From positions 1 through 5,495 of the forward strand of contig JAUJMB010000110.1 of the NCBI GenBank assembly GCA_030447045.1: a stretch of DNA of 5,495 bases, given 5' to 3'. The stretch's first letter is position 1. Each line of letters begins with the position of its first letter. Below, piece by piece: positions 1 to 5,361 of this stretch. Origin of the DNA: Rubrobacteraceae bacterium. Lineage in GTDB: Bacteria; Actinomycetota; Rubrobacteria; Rubrobacterales; Rubrobacteraceae. The notes beneath the pieces are model-generated. The model saw only the letters and a list, made by a program, of their open reading frames with translations. It was not told the DNA's origin and did not search any database. The position numbers and the translations under genes were made by a program.

Positions 1-77
1 AGCACGACGACGTCTACTCGGTTCTCCGAGAGGAGATCCAGGACACGCGACTCGTACTCGGCCTTCAGGCCAAGCGT
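1..77 (-). pseudogene. Possible start-less fragment resembling formyltetrahydrofolate deformylase (PurU)
   Basis: After the ndh stop codon the same minus-strand frame stays open to the window edge. It reads LKAEYESRVLDLL and ends VDVVVL. By memory this pattern (KAE, x, E, x, R, then LxLL and VD-VVVL) resembles the PurU stretch just before the conserved 'VLARYMQ' region. There is no ATG, GTG or TTG that could start it, apart from a GTG two codons from the edge. The roughly 150 N-terminal residues of a PurU protein are absent, because ndh occupies that place. If real, it is a 5'-truncated remnant. Against this, the stretch is short, the opposite strand is also open in the codon-aligned frame, and part of it can fold as a hairpin. 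The family assignment is tentative. Confidence 0.25.
57..74 (-). terminator. Hairpin just after ndh, possible terminator
   Basis: Read on the minus strand, CTTGGCC-TGAA-GGCCGAG can form a 7-bp stem with one U-G wobble and a 4-base loop. It begins four bases after the ndh stop codon. No T-tract follows, so it is not a classical intrinsic terminator; it could stabilise the 3' end or act with Rho. It overlaps the possible PurU-like reading, and the two interpretations compete. Confidence 0.3.
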
Positions 78-1454
78 TTAGGTGCGGTCCCGGATCTGGG
101 TGACGGCCGGGTCGAAGAAGAGGTCGAGGATCCAGTCCGCGGCGATCCTGGCCCGGCTCTGCGGGCTCTCGAGCTTGTACAGGTACGTGGCCCGCCAGAA
201 GAGGGAGGCTATGAGGCCGCTGAACTTTACGTTCATCACCTGGTTTACGGCGAAGTCGCTTCCTATCTCCACGAGCTGCCCCACGGGCTTGTAGTCGAAG
301 GGCCTCATCTCCCGGCCGTCTATGGCGGCGAGGATGTTCTTCGCCACGAGCTTGCCCTCCTGCACGGCGGCCTGGGCGTTCGGCGGCACCGGCGTCCCGT
401 CCTCCTCGATCGTGGCGGCGCAGTCGCCGATGCCCCAGACGTTCTCGTGGCCCTCGACGCGCATAAAGGCGTCGGTCTTGAGCCCCTTCCGCTCGTCGGC
501 TGGGAGGGGCAGGTCGTCAAGTTTCTCGCTCGCGCGGGCGCCGGCGGTCCAGATGGCGTTCTCCGTCGGGATCTCCTGCCCATCCGAGAGGATCACGCGG
601 TCTGCCCTGATCTCCTTTGCCTTCACCCTGTTGCGGACCTCTATCTGGAGGTCGGCCAGCTGCTTGCGGGCGGTTCTCCTGAGGGCGGGGTCGAGCTCTT
701 TCAGGATCTGCTCGTTGCTGTCGACGAGCACGATCTTGACCCTGTGCGGGTTTATGTTCGGGTAGTCCGGCGCCAGGATGTCGTGGACGAGGGCGTGCAG
801 CTCCGCGGCGACCTCGACCCCCGTCGCGCCGCCGCCTATCACGACGAACGTCAGGCGCGAGTCGGGCACGTCGCCGTGGGCGAGCGTGGTCTCCTCGTAG
901 CGCTCGATCACCCTGTTCCTTATGGCCTCGGCGGCGCTTATGCCCTTGATGCTTATGGCGTGATCCTCCACGCCGGGGATGCCGAAGTACGCGGGCTCCG
1001 CCCCGAGCGCCAGCACGAGGTGGTCGTAGGGGAACTCCCGGCCGTCGGCGACCACGCAGCGCTTCTCCAGGTTCAGGCCCTCGACCTCCGCGCGGCGGAA
1101 GCTGGCGCCGTCCCGGATCAGGGCCCGCCTCAAAGGTTGCGCCACGTTCTTGGTGTCTATGTCGCTGCTGATGCACCCGGCGAGCATGGGCCAGAAAGTA
1201 AAGAAGTTCTCCCTGGAGATGACCATGACCCCGACGTCGTCGCGCCCCCGGGTCATCCGGCATAGGGTCTTGGCCGCCGTGTACCCCGCGAAGCCGCCGC
1301 CCAGGATGAGCACGCGGTTCGGGAAGTCCTTGTAGGGCGCCCGCTCCCACGGCTCGTAGCGGTGGCCGGCCCCGGAGAACAACAGGCGCCGCGCCGCCTC
1401 CGCCGCGACCGCCCCGCCCAGCGCCGTCAGCGCGCCCCTCGCGAACCGGTTCAA
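78..1454 (-). CDS. ndh: Type II NADH:quinone oxidoreductase (NDH-2), FAD-dependent
   Basis: This 458-residue flavoprotein is predicted to pass electrons from NADH to membrane quinone without pumping protons. FAD binding is shown by the first Rossmann loop GGGFAG (52-57) and by the late VWGIGDCA motif (339-346). The NADH domain carries VVIGGGATGVEVAAEL (204-219), with Asp245 ending the next strand, which favours NADH over NADPH. AQAAVQ (360-365) fits the AQxAxQ quinone-site motif of NDH-2. The C-terminus (about 418-455, from LFWRATYLYKL to WILDLFFD) matches the amphipathic membrane-anchoring tail of the family. Residues 1-28 form an Ala/Leu-rich segment that may also touch the membrane. The start is TTG, chosen because GGAGG (1461-1465, minus strand) lies six bases upstream and no better start is near. 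Length is normal for the family. It is transcribed divergently from the cupredoxin gene. Other pyridine nucleotide-disulfide oxidoreductases are less likely given the AQxAxQ motif and the tail. Confidence 0.93.
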   Translation of the reverse strand: MNRFARGALTALGGAVAAEAARRLLFSGAGHRYEPWERAPYKDFPNRVLILGGGFAGYTAAKTLCRMTRGRDDVGVMVISRENFFTFWPMLAGCISSDIDTKNVAQPLRRALIRDGASFRRAEVEGLNLEKRCVVADGREFPYDHLVLALGAEPAYFGIPGVEDHAISIKGISAAEAIRNRVIERYEETTLAHGDVPDSRLTFVVIGGGATGVEVAAELHALVHDILAPDYPNINPHRVKIVLVDSNEQILKELDPALRRTARKQLADLQIEVRNRVKAKEIRADRVILSDGQEIPTENAIWTAGARASEKLDDLPLPADERKGLKTDAFMRVEGHENVWGIGDCAATIEEDGTPVPPNAQAAVQEGKLVAKNILAAIDGREMRPFDYKPVGQLVEIGSDFAVNQVMNVKFSGLIASLFWRATYLYKLESPQSRARIAADWILDLFFDPAVTQIRDRT

Positions 1455-1460
1455 CCCACG

Positions 1461-1465
1461 CCTCC
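1461..1465 (-). promoter_or_regulatory. Shine-Dalgarno site fixing the TTG start of ndh
   Basis: GGAGG, within GAGGGAGGCG on the minus strand, sits six bases before the TTG codon at 1454-1452. It is the main reason to accept the non-ATG start. Confidence 0.75.
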
Positions 1466-1489
1466 CTCGTCTGCGGACCGTCGACGGAC

Positions 1490-1519
1490 ATACTAATGCG
1501 CCCCACGCCCGAATGGAAA
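1490..1519 (-). promoter_or_regulatory. Candidate sigma-70-type promoter for ndh
   Basis: The minus strand carries TTTCCA (1519-1514, 4 of 6 to TTGACA), an 18-base spacer, then TAGTAT (1495-1490, 4 of 6 to TATAAT). Transcription would start near 1483, giving a leader of about 29 bases that contains the SD site. Spacing and position are sensible, but both boxes are imperfect. Confidence 0.35.
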
Positions 1520-1586
1520 CTCGAGCCTCCGGCGGGTGGCCTGATCCGGCAACCCCCGCCCGCCCGTACCCCTCGCTAAAGCCCTG

Positions 1587-1595
1587 AAGGAAGGA
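1587..1595 (+). promoter_or_regulatory. Shine-Dalgarno site of the cupredoxin gene
   Basis: AAGGAAGGA ends six bases before GTG 1602 and supports that codon as the start. I found no convincing -10/-35 pair on the plus strand between 1520 and 1586. Confidence 0.7.
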
Positions 1596-1601
1596 AACCC
1601 C

Positions 1602-2144
1602 GTGACGCCCGCGAGAACACTATCCTTGTTCCTGATCCTCGCCTCCCTGCTCGCGGCCTCCTGCGGGCCCCCTCCGACGGAAGGCTCGCCGGGGCCGTCG
1701 CCGCAGGCCTCTTCGCGCGCAGAAGCCGCCGCGAGCACCCCGCCCGCCGAGAAGACGATGGAGGAGACCACCTCCGCGCCCAAGAAAACCCTCGAGGGGA
1801 CGGTGGCAGAGACCACTTCCGCCGCACCCGAGAAAGCCGTGAAGAAGACCGAGAAGAAGGAACCGGAACCGAAGCAAGAGCCGGCAGAGAAGATCGTTGA
1901 GGTCGAGATACAGGGGCTCCTGTACCTCCCCGGCCCCGTCACGGTCTCGCCCGGCACGACGGTGCGCTGGGTAAACAAAGACCAGGCGCTCCACACGGTC
2001 ACCTCTGAAGGTTCGGGAGGACCGCTGGCATCGGAGAAGCTCGGCCGGGGCGATGCCTACGAGTACACGTTCCGCGAACCGGGCCAGTACGACTACTACT
2101 GCGTGGTTCACCCGTTCATGAAGAGCGGGGTCACCGTCGAGTAG
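1602..2144 (+). CDS. Cupredoxin-domain lipoprotein, plastocyanin/azurin-like copper protein
   Basis: This is a 180-residue exported protein predicted to carry one type 1 copper and shuttle electrons outside the membrane. Residues 1-20 form a signal peptide (one Arg, then a Leu/Ile/Phe-rich core) ending LLAAS-Cys21, a lipobox-like site. The -3 residue is Ala rather than the usual Leu, so lipidation is likely but not certain. Residues 22-98 are a low-complexity linker, first Pro/Ser/Ala-rich, then rich in Glu, Lys and Thr, with ETTSA occurring twice. Residues 99-180 are the cupredoxin fold. Copper ligands are His131 (in ALHTVTS) and Cys167, His170 and Met173 in YYCVVHPFMKSG, the standard C-x2-H-x2-M arrangement. 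GTG 1602 is chosen for its SD site and because the signal peptide follows directly. Its partner is unknown; divergent ndh suggests respiratory context only by proximity. A copper-storage or sensory role cannot be excluded. Confidence 0.88.
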   Translation: MTPARTLSLFLILASLLAASCGPPPTEGSPGPSPQASSRAEAAASTPPAEKTMEETTSAPKKTLEGTVAETTSAAPEKAVKKTEKKEPEPKQEPAEKIVEVEIQGLLYLPGPVTVSPGTTVRWVNKDQALHTVTSEGSGGPLASEKLGRGDAYEYTFREPGQYDYYCVVHPFMKSGVTVE

Positions 2145-2166
2145 ACGATCCCCCCCAAAGCGGTGC

Positions 2167-2172
2167 TAGTAT
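2167..2172 (+). promoter_or_regulatory. Possible -10 element for leaderless carboxypeptidase transcription
   Basis: TGC precedes TAGTAT, which resembles an extended -10 box (TGn then 4 of 6 to TATAAT). The hexamer ends seven bases before the in-frame GTG at 2180, the geometry of leaderless TAnnnT promoters known in actinobacteria and Deinococcus. The only -35-like match is TAGACG (2142-2147) at a long 19-base spacing. It overlaps the ATG at 2171, so if it is used that ATG is not the start. Confidence 0.3.
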
Positions 2173-3691
2173 GCCCGCCGTGACCGAATCCCATCCCGCA
2201 GACCCCCTGCAGCAACTCCTGGAGCGCCTGGCGACCATAGGCGACGTGCGCTCCGCCGCGTCGGTCCTCGCGTGGGACAGGCAAACCTACATGCCCGCGG
2301 GCGGCGTGGAGGGCCGCGCCCGGCAGCTCGCGACCCTCGCCCGCCTGGCGCACGAGATGCTCGTCTCGAACGAGACCCGGAGGCTCCTGGAGGCCGCCGG
2401 ACACGGGGAGCCGGGCTCGGAGGAGGCCGCCCTCCTCCGGCTCTCCCGCCGGGAGCACGGGCGGGCCGCGAGGCTGCCAGCCCGCCTGGTCGAGGAGACC
2501 ACCCGCGCGACGGCGCTCGCCGAGCCTGCCTGGATGCGGGCCAGGGAAGTGCCAGACTGGGCCCTCTTCGCGCCCCACCTGGAGAAGGTTTTGGCGCTCA
2601 AAAAGGAGCAAGCCGAACACCTCGGCGGTGGAGAACACGCTTACGACGCCATGCTCGACCTCTACGCCCCGGGGTCCACCACCGCGGGCCTGCGCCGGAT
2701 GTTCGACGAGTTGAAGGCCGGGATACTCCCGCTCGTCCGCGGCATCCGCGGCGGCCCCGACGAGGACCGGGAGGCGCCGCTGCGGGGCGAGTTCGACGAG
2801 GAGAGGCAGGAAGAGTTCGGGCGGGAGGTGATCTCGCGCTTCGGCTACGACTGGAGCCGGGGCCGCCAGGACAGGGCCGTCCACCCGTTCTGCATCAACT
2901 TCGGCGGCCCCGACGACGTCCGCATCACCACCCGCGTCGACAGGAACCTGGTCCAGATCGCCCTCTTCGCCTTCTGCCACGAGGCGGGCCACGGCCTCTA
3001 CGAGCAGGGCGTGAATCCCGCCTACTCGCGCACGCCCCTGACGGGCGGCGTCTCGATGGGCGTCCACGAGTCCCAGTCGCGCCTGTGGGAGAACCTCGTC
3101 GCCCGCTCGCGCCCGTTCTGGTCCCACTTCTACCCCAGGCTTCGAAGCGTCTTCCCCGATGCCCTGAACGGGACGGGCGCCGAGGGCTTCTACCGGGCCG
3201 TCAACGCCGTGCGGCCCTCCCCCATCCGCACGGAGGCCGACGAGCTTACCTACAACCTCCACGTCCTTCTGCGCTTCGAGCTCGAGGTGGACCTCTTCGA
3301 AGGCGACCTCTCCGCGGCCGACCTCCCCGAGGCCTGGAACGCCAAGACCCGGGAGTACCTCGGCTTCACCCCCGAGACCGACGCCGTGGGGGTACTCCAG
3401 GACACCCACTGGGCCCTCGGCCTCTTCGGCTACTTCCCTACCTACGCCACGGGCAACGTCCTCTCCGTTCAGCTCTTCGAGGCGGCCGTCCGGGACCGTC
3501 CACAGATACCGGACGAGATGGGGCGCGGCGAGTTCGGGGCGCTCCTCGGCTGGCTGCGGGAGAACATCCACCGCCACGGCAGCCGCTACGAGCCAGACGA
3601 GTTGATAGAGCGGGCGACCGGCCGGCCTTGCGATACGGCCCCGTACCTGCGCTACCTGAAAACCAAGTTCGGCGAGCTGTACGGGATGTAG
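2171..3691 (+). CDS. M32-family metallocarboxypeptidase (Taq carboxypeptidase type)
   Basis: This zinc peptidase is predicted to remove C-terminal amino acids from peptides in the cytoplasm; no signal peptide is visible. It is complete at 506 residues, close to the roughly 500 usual for M32. Motifs occur in family order: HPF (238-240), DVRITTR (249-255), zinc site HEAGH (270-274) with catalytic Glu271, and MGVHESQSRLWEN (296-308) supplying the third ligand, probably Glu300. IRTEADELTYNLH (352-364) and GVLQDTHWALGLFGYFPTY (407-425) follow. The N-terminal helices resemble the Thermus enzyme (LAWDRQTYMPAGG, 33-45). It starts 26 bases after the cupredoxin stop and may be co-transcribed. The start is uncertain: ATG 2171 has no SD site, and GTG 2180, three codons in, fits a leaderless start giving 503 residues. 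The catalytic part is unaffected. I see no missing key residue. Confidence 0.94.
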   Translation: MPAVTESHPADPLQQLLERLATIGDVRSAASVLAWDRQTYMPAGGVEGRARQLATLARLAHEMLVSNETRRLLEAAGHGEPGSEEAALLRLSRREHGRAARLPARLVEETTRATALAEPAWMRAREVPDWALFAPHLEKVLALKKEQAEHLGGGEHAYDAMLDLYAPGSTTAGLRRMFDELKAGILPLVRGIRGGPDEDREAPLRGEFDEERQEEFGREVISRFGYDWSRGRQDRAVHPFCINFGGPDDVRITTRVDRNLVQIALFAFCHEAGHGLYEQGVNPAYSRTPLTGGVSMGVHESQSRLWENLVARSRPFWSHFYPRLRSVFPDALNGTGAEGFYRAVNAVRPSPIRTEADELTYNLHVLLRFELEVDLFEGDLSAADLPEAWNAKTREYLGFTPETDAVGVLQDTHWALGLFGYFPTYATGNVLSVQLFEAAVRDRPQIPDEMGRGEFGALLGWLRENIHRHGSRYEPDELIERATGRPCDTAPYLRYLKTKFGELYGM

Positions 3692-3705
3692 CCGGTCGGC
3701 CCGCT

Positions 3706-3720
3706 GGGCCCTTCGGGCTC
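3706..3720 (+). terminator. Hairpin after the carboxypeptidase gene, possible terminator
   Basis: GGGCCC-TTC-GGGCTC forms a 6-bp stem with one G-U pair and a 3-base loop, 14 bases after the stop codon. No T-tract follows, so it is at best an atypical terminator in this convergent intergenic region (3692-3820). Confidence 0.35.
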
Positions 3721-3791
3721 CGCTCTCGGTCGTCAGTAGGCGAGGCGTCGTTTGCTCGGCCGCAAGCACCGCCCGGTTGGGCCAACGATTA

Positions 3792-3829
3792 GCCGACTAG
3801 CTGAGATGCCGACCGGCCGACTAGCTCAG
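3792..3829. repeat. Short direct repeat spanning the ATP-grasp stop codon
   Basis: GCCGACTAGCTGAG (3792-3805) recurs as GCCGACTAGCTCAG (3816-3829), matching at 13 of 14 bases with a 24-base period. The second copy contains the stop codon of the minus-strand gene. The first repeats the same TAG in frame eight codons further on, giving a back-up stop. GCTGAG (3800-3805) and CTCAGC (3825-3830) also form an inverted repeat around a 19-base loop, which may fold weakly. Confidence 0.6.
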
Positions 3830-5218
3830 CACCCACGTGTCTTTAGAGCTGCCGCCGGCGCTGGAGTTGACGACGCGGGTGCCGGGGCGGGCGACGCGGG
3901 TCAGGCCGCCGGGCGTGACGTGATCGAGGGCGGGGAGCACGAACGCCCGCAGGTCTACGAAGGCCTCTTCGGGCTCGTTCCGGCCGTTGTAGGTGAGGTG
4001 GGTGGAGAAGTCCAGGCACTCCTGGGCGACAAAGCTCGCCGGGTGCTGCTTTACCCTGCGGGCGGCGGCGTCGAGGTCCTCGCGGCTGGCCTCGGGGCCT
4101 ATGAGCATCCCCTGGGCCCCGTAGCCCTCGCGGGGCTTTAGGACCAACTCCGGCAGGCGGTCGAGCACCTCCGCGCGGGTCTCCTCCTCGATCAGGGAGT
4201 AGGTCGGGGCGTTCTGGAGGAGGGGCGTCTCGCCGAGGTAGCGCTCGATCATGGAGGGCACGAACGGGAAGACGGCCTTGTCGTCGGCCACCCCCGCCCC
4301 GAAGGCGTTGGCGAAGCCGATCCTGCCGTTCAGGTAGACGTCTCTCATCTCGGGCAGGTCGGTGTCCACGTAGTCCTCGTCGAAGCGTCGGTACATGGCG
4401 TCCAGGCGGCGCCCGTCGGGGCGGGTCCGGACCTCGCCGCCCTTCACGAAGCAGTCCGAGAGGGTGAGCAGCGGGAGGCCGCAGGAACGCGCGATCCGCT
4501 CGTGCTCGAAGAACGCCGAGTCCCTCGCCCCCCTCGTGACTACCGCGACGTGCGGGTCGGCCACGCCCGGCGGTACGGCCCGCAGGAGCGATTCCTTGAG
4601 CCGCGAGTAGTACGAGAAGATCTCCGCCACCCGGTAGCCCTCGAAAAGCTCGGGCAGGAGCTCCATCCCGACGCGGCGGATGACGTCCGTGTAGGCGATG
4701 CCGCTCGGGACGCGGGCGTTGTCCTCGAGGACCACGTACTCGCCGGGGCTGACATGGACGACGTCGGGGCCGTAGACGTGGACGGGCGCCTCGCCGGGGT
4801 AGGCGTGGGGCCTGTAGAAGACGCTCTCGCGCACCACCTCGTCCGGCACGACGTCCTGGTCCCCGCCGTAGACCTCGCGCAGCCAGGCGTTTATGGCGCG
4901 TCCGCGCTGGGAGAGGCCGGCCGAGAGGGTCCGCCAGTGGTCGGCGGGTATTATCCTCGGTACCCAGTCGACGGGGAAGATCCTGTCGGTGTCGTCCGGG
5001 TCGTCCGGCAGGACGAAGGTTGCCCCCATCCCCCGCAGCTGCCCGTTGGCGCGTGAGATCCTGCCGGCGAACTCACCCTCCTGCATGGCGCCCAGAGCGC
5101 CCAGCAGCGGCCGGTAGTGCTCGCGCGCCCGGCCGTCCCCGTCGAAGGCCTCGTCGAAGAAGGTCGGCTTCAGGGCGGGAGCCCCGGTTCCGGTTGGGGC
5201 CGATTCGTCGTGGATCAC
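3821..5218 (-). CDS. Circularly permuted ATP-grasp protein (DUF404/DUF407 type)
   Basis: The protein is predicted to activate a carboxylate with ATP and join it to an amine. The substrate is unknown; comparative genomics places the family in predicted peptide-synthesis or protein-tagging systems. With the start chosen here it has 465 residues. Family motifs in order are FFDEAFD (20-26), RIFPVDWVPRIIP (79-91), VLEDNARVPSG (163-173), MYRRFDEDYVD (275-285), ANAFGAGVADDKAVF (303-317), ELVLKPREGYGAQG (357-370, nucleotide-binding Lys361), VDLRAFVL (421-428), GGLTRVA (437-443) and the terminal NSSAGGSSKDTWVL (451-464). No signal peptide is visible, so it is cytoplasmic. GTG 5218 is preferred because GGAGG (5229-5225) lies six bases upstream, family similarity begins soon after it, and the open frame further upstream has weaker codon bias and an unconserved Pro-run. 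An ATG at 5293 and a GTG at 5434 are alternatives. The usual alpha-E and transglutaminase-like partners are not downstream. It converges on the carboxypeptidase gene. Confidence 0.9.
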   Translation of the reverse strand: MIHDESAPTGTGAPALKPTFFDEAFDGDGRAREHYRPLLGALGAMQEGEFAGRISRANGQLRGMGATFVLPDDPDDTDRIFPVDWVPRIIPADHWRTLSAGLSQRGRAINAWLREVYGGDQDVVPDEVVRESVFYRPHAYPGEAPVHVYGPDVVHVSPGEYVVLEDNARVPSGIAYTDVIRRVGMELLPELFEGYRVAEIFSYYSRLKESLLRAVPPGVADPHVAVVTRGARDSAFFEHERIARSCGLPLLTLSDCFVKGGEVRTRPDGRRLDAMYRRFDEDYVDTDLPEMRDVYLNGRIGFANAFGAGVADDKAVFPFVPSMIERYLGETPLLQNAPTYSLIEEETRAEVLDRLPELVLKPREGYGAQGMLIGPEASREDLDAAARRVKQHPASFVAQECLDFSTHLTYNGRNEPEEAFVDLRAFVLPALDHVTPGGLTRVARPGTRVVNSSAGGSSKDTWVLS

Positions 5219-5224
5219 CTCCAC

Positions 5225-5229
5225 CCTCC
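5225..5229 (-). promoter_or_regulatory. Shine-Dalgarno site deciding the ATP-grasp start
   Basis: GGAGG on the minus strand lies six bases before GTG 5218. The following bases, GGAGGTGATCCA (5222-5211), which include the GTG, are also perfectly complementary to the usual 3' tail of 16S rRNA, so the ribosome could pair in two registers. Confidence 0.55.
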
Positions 5230-5268
5230 ATGCGCGTGTCGGGTTCTGTCCTGACGGATCACGGCGCC

Positions 5269-5298
5269 AGAATACGCCACCCTTCGCGAACATGTAAT
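5269..5298 (-). promoter_or_regulatory. Candidate promoter for the ATP-grasp gene
   Basis: The minus strand carries ATTACA (5298-5293, 4 of 6 to TTGACA), an 18-base spacer and TATTCT (5274-5269, 4 of 6 to TATAAT), in a locally AT-richer pocket. It would give a leader of about 45 bases before GTG 5218 and rule out the longer N-terminus. The box matches are modest. Confidence 0.3.
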
Positions 5299-5342
5299 GG
5301 TCGCCGGGATGAATTTCCGCGGTTAACGCAGAGGCTTGGGAC

Positions 5343-5361
5343 GCCCGTACCGGGTACGGGC
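5343..5361. promoter_or_regulatory. Perfect 19-bp palindrome, possible operator
   Basis: GCCCGTACC-G-GGTACGGGC has two perfect 9-base arms around one central base. It lies about 125 bases upstream of the ATP-grasp start and 45 bases upstream of its candidate -35 box. The form suits a dimeric transcription factor. As RNA it could also fold as a 7-bp stem with a 5-base loop. No T-tract is present on either side. Confidence 0.45.

Noticed and set aside
447..1265. Plus-strand frame opposite ndh
   Set aside because: Antisense shadow of a well-supported NDH-2 gene, without a recognisable domain or a good ribosome site.
517..1506. Minus-strand frame overlapping ndh in another register
   Set aside because: Arg/Gly-rich shadow of ndh; the FAD and NADH motifs lie in the other frame.
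1561..1570. CGCCCGTACC upstream of the cupredoxin gene, shared with the left arm of the 5343-5361 palindrome
   Set aside because: It lacks the second arm, and CCCGTACC also occurs inside the carboxypeptidase coding sequence, so a shared operator is not supported.
2108..3769. Very long open frame on the minus strand opposite the carboxypeptidase
   Set aside because: It is the codon-aligned antisense of a clear M32 gene, rich in Val/Gly/Glu/Arg as expected from high-GC mirroring, and shows no family motif.
3776..3786. GTTG-GGC-CAAC hairpin as a terminator for the ATP-grasp gene
   Set aside because: The stem is only four pairs and no T-tract follows on the minus strand.
2272..3792. Second plus-strand frame inside the carboxypeptidase
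   Set aside because: It is a Pro/Arg-rich shadow frame without motifs; the true frame has every M32 signature.
4502..5056. Plus-strand frame opposite the ATP-grasp gene, and a similar one at 3752-4141
   Set aside because: Both are mirror images of the ATP-grasp coding frame, with no independent support.
5211..5222. Fragment of the 16S rRNA 3' end on the plus strand
   Set aside because: Only the terminal 12 bases match; the sequence on either side does not follow 16S, so it is not an rRNA gene piece.
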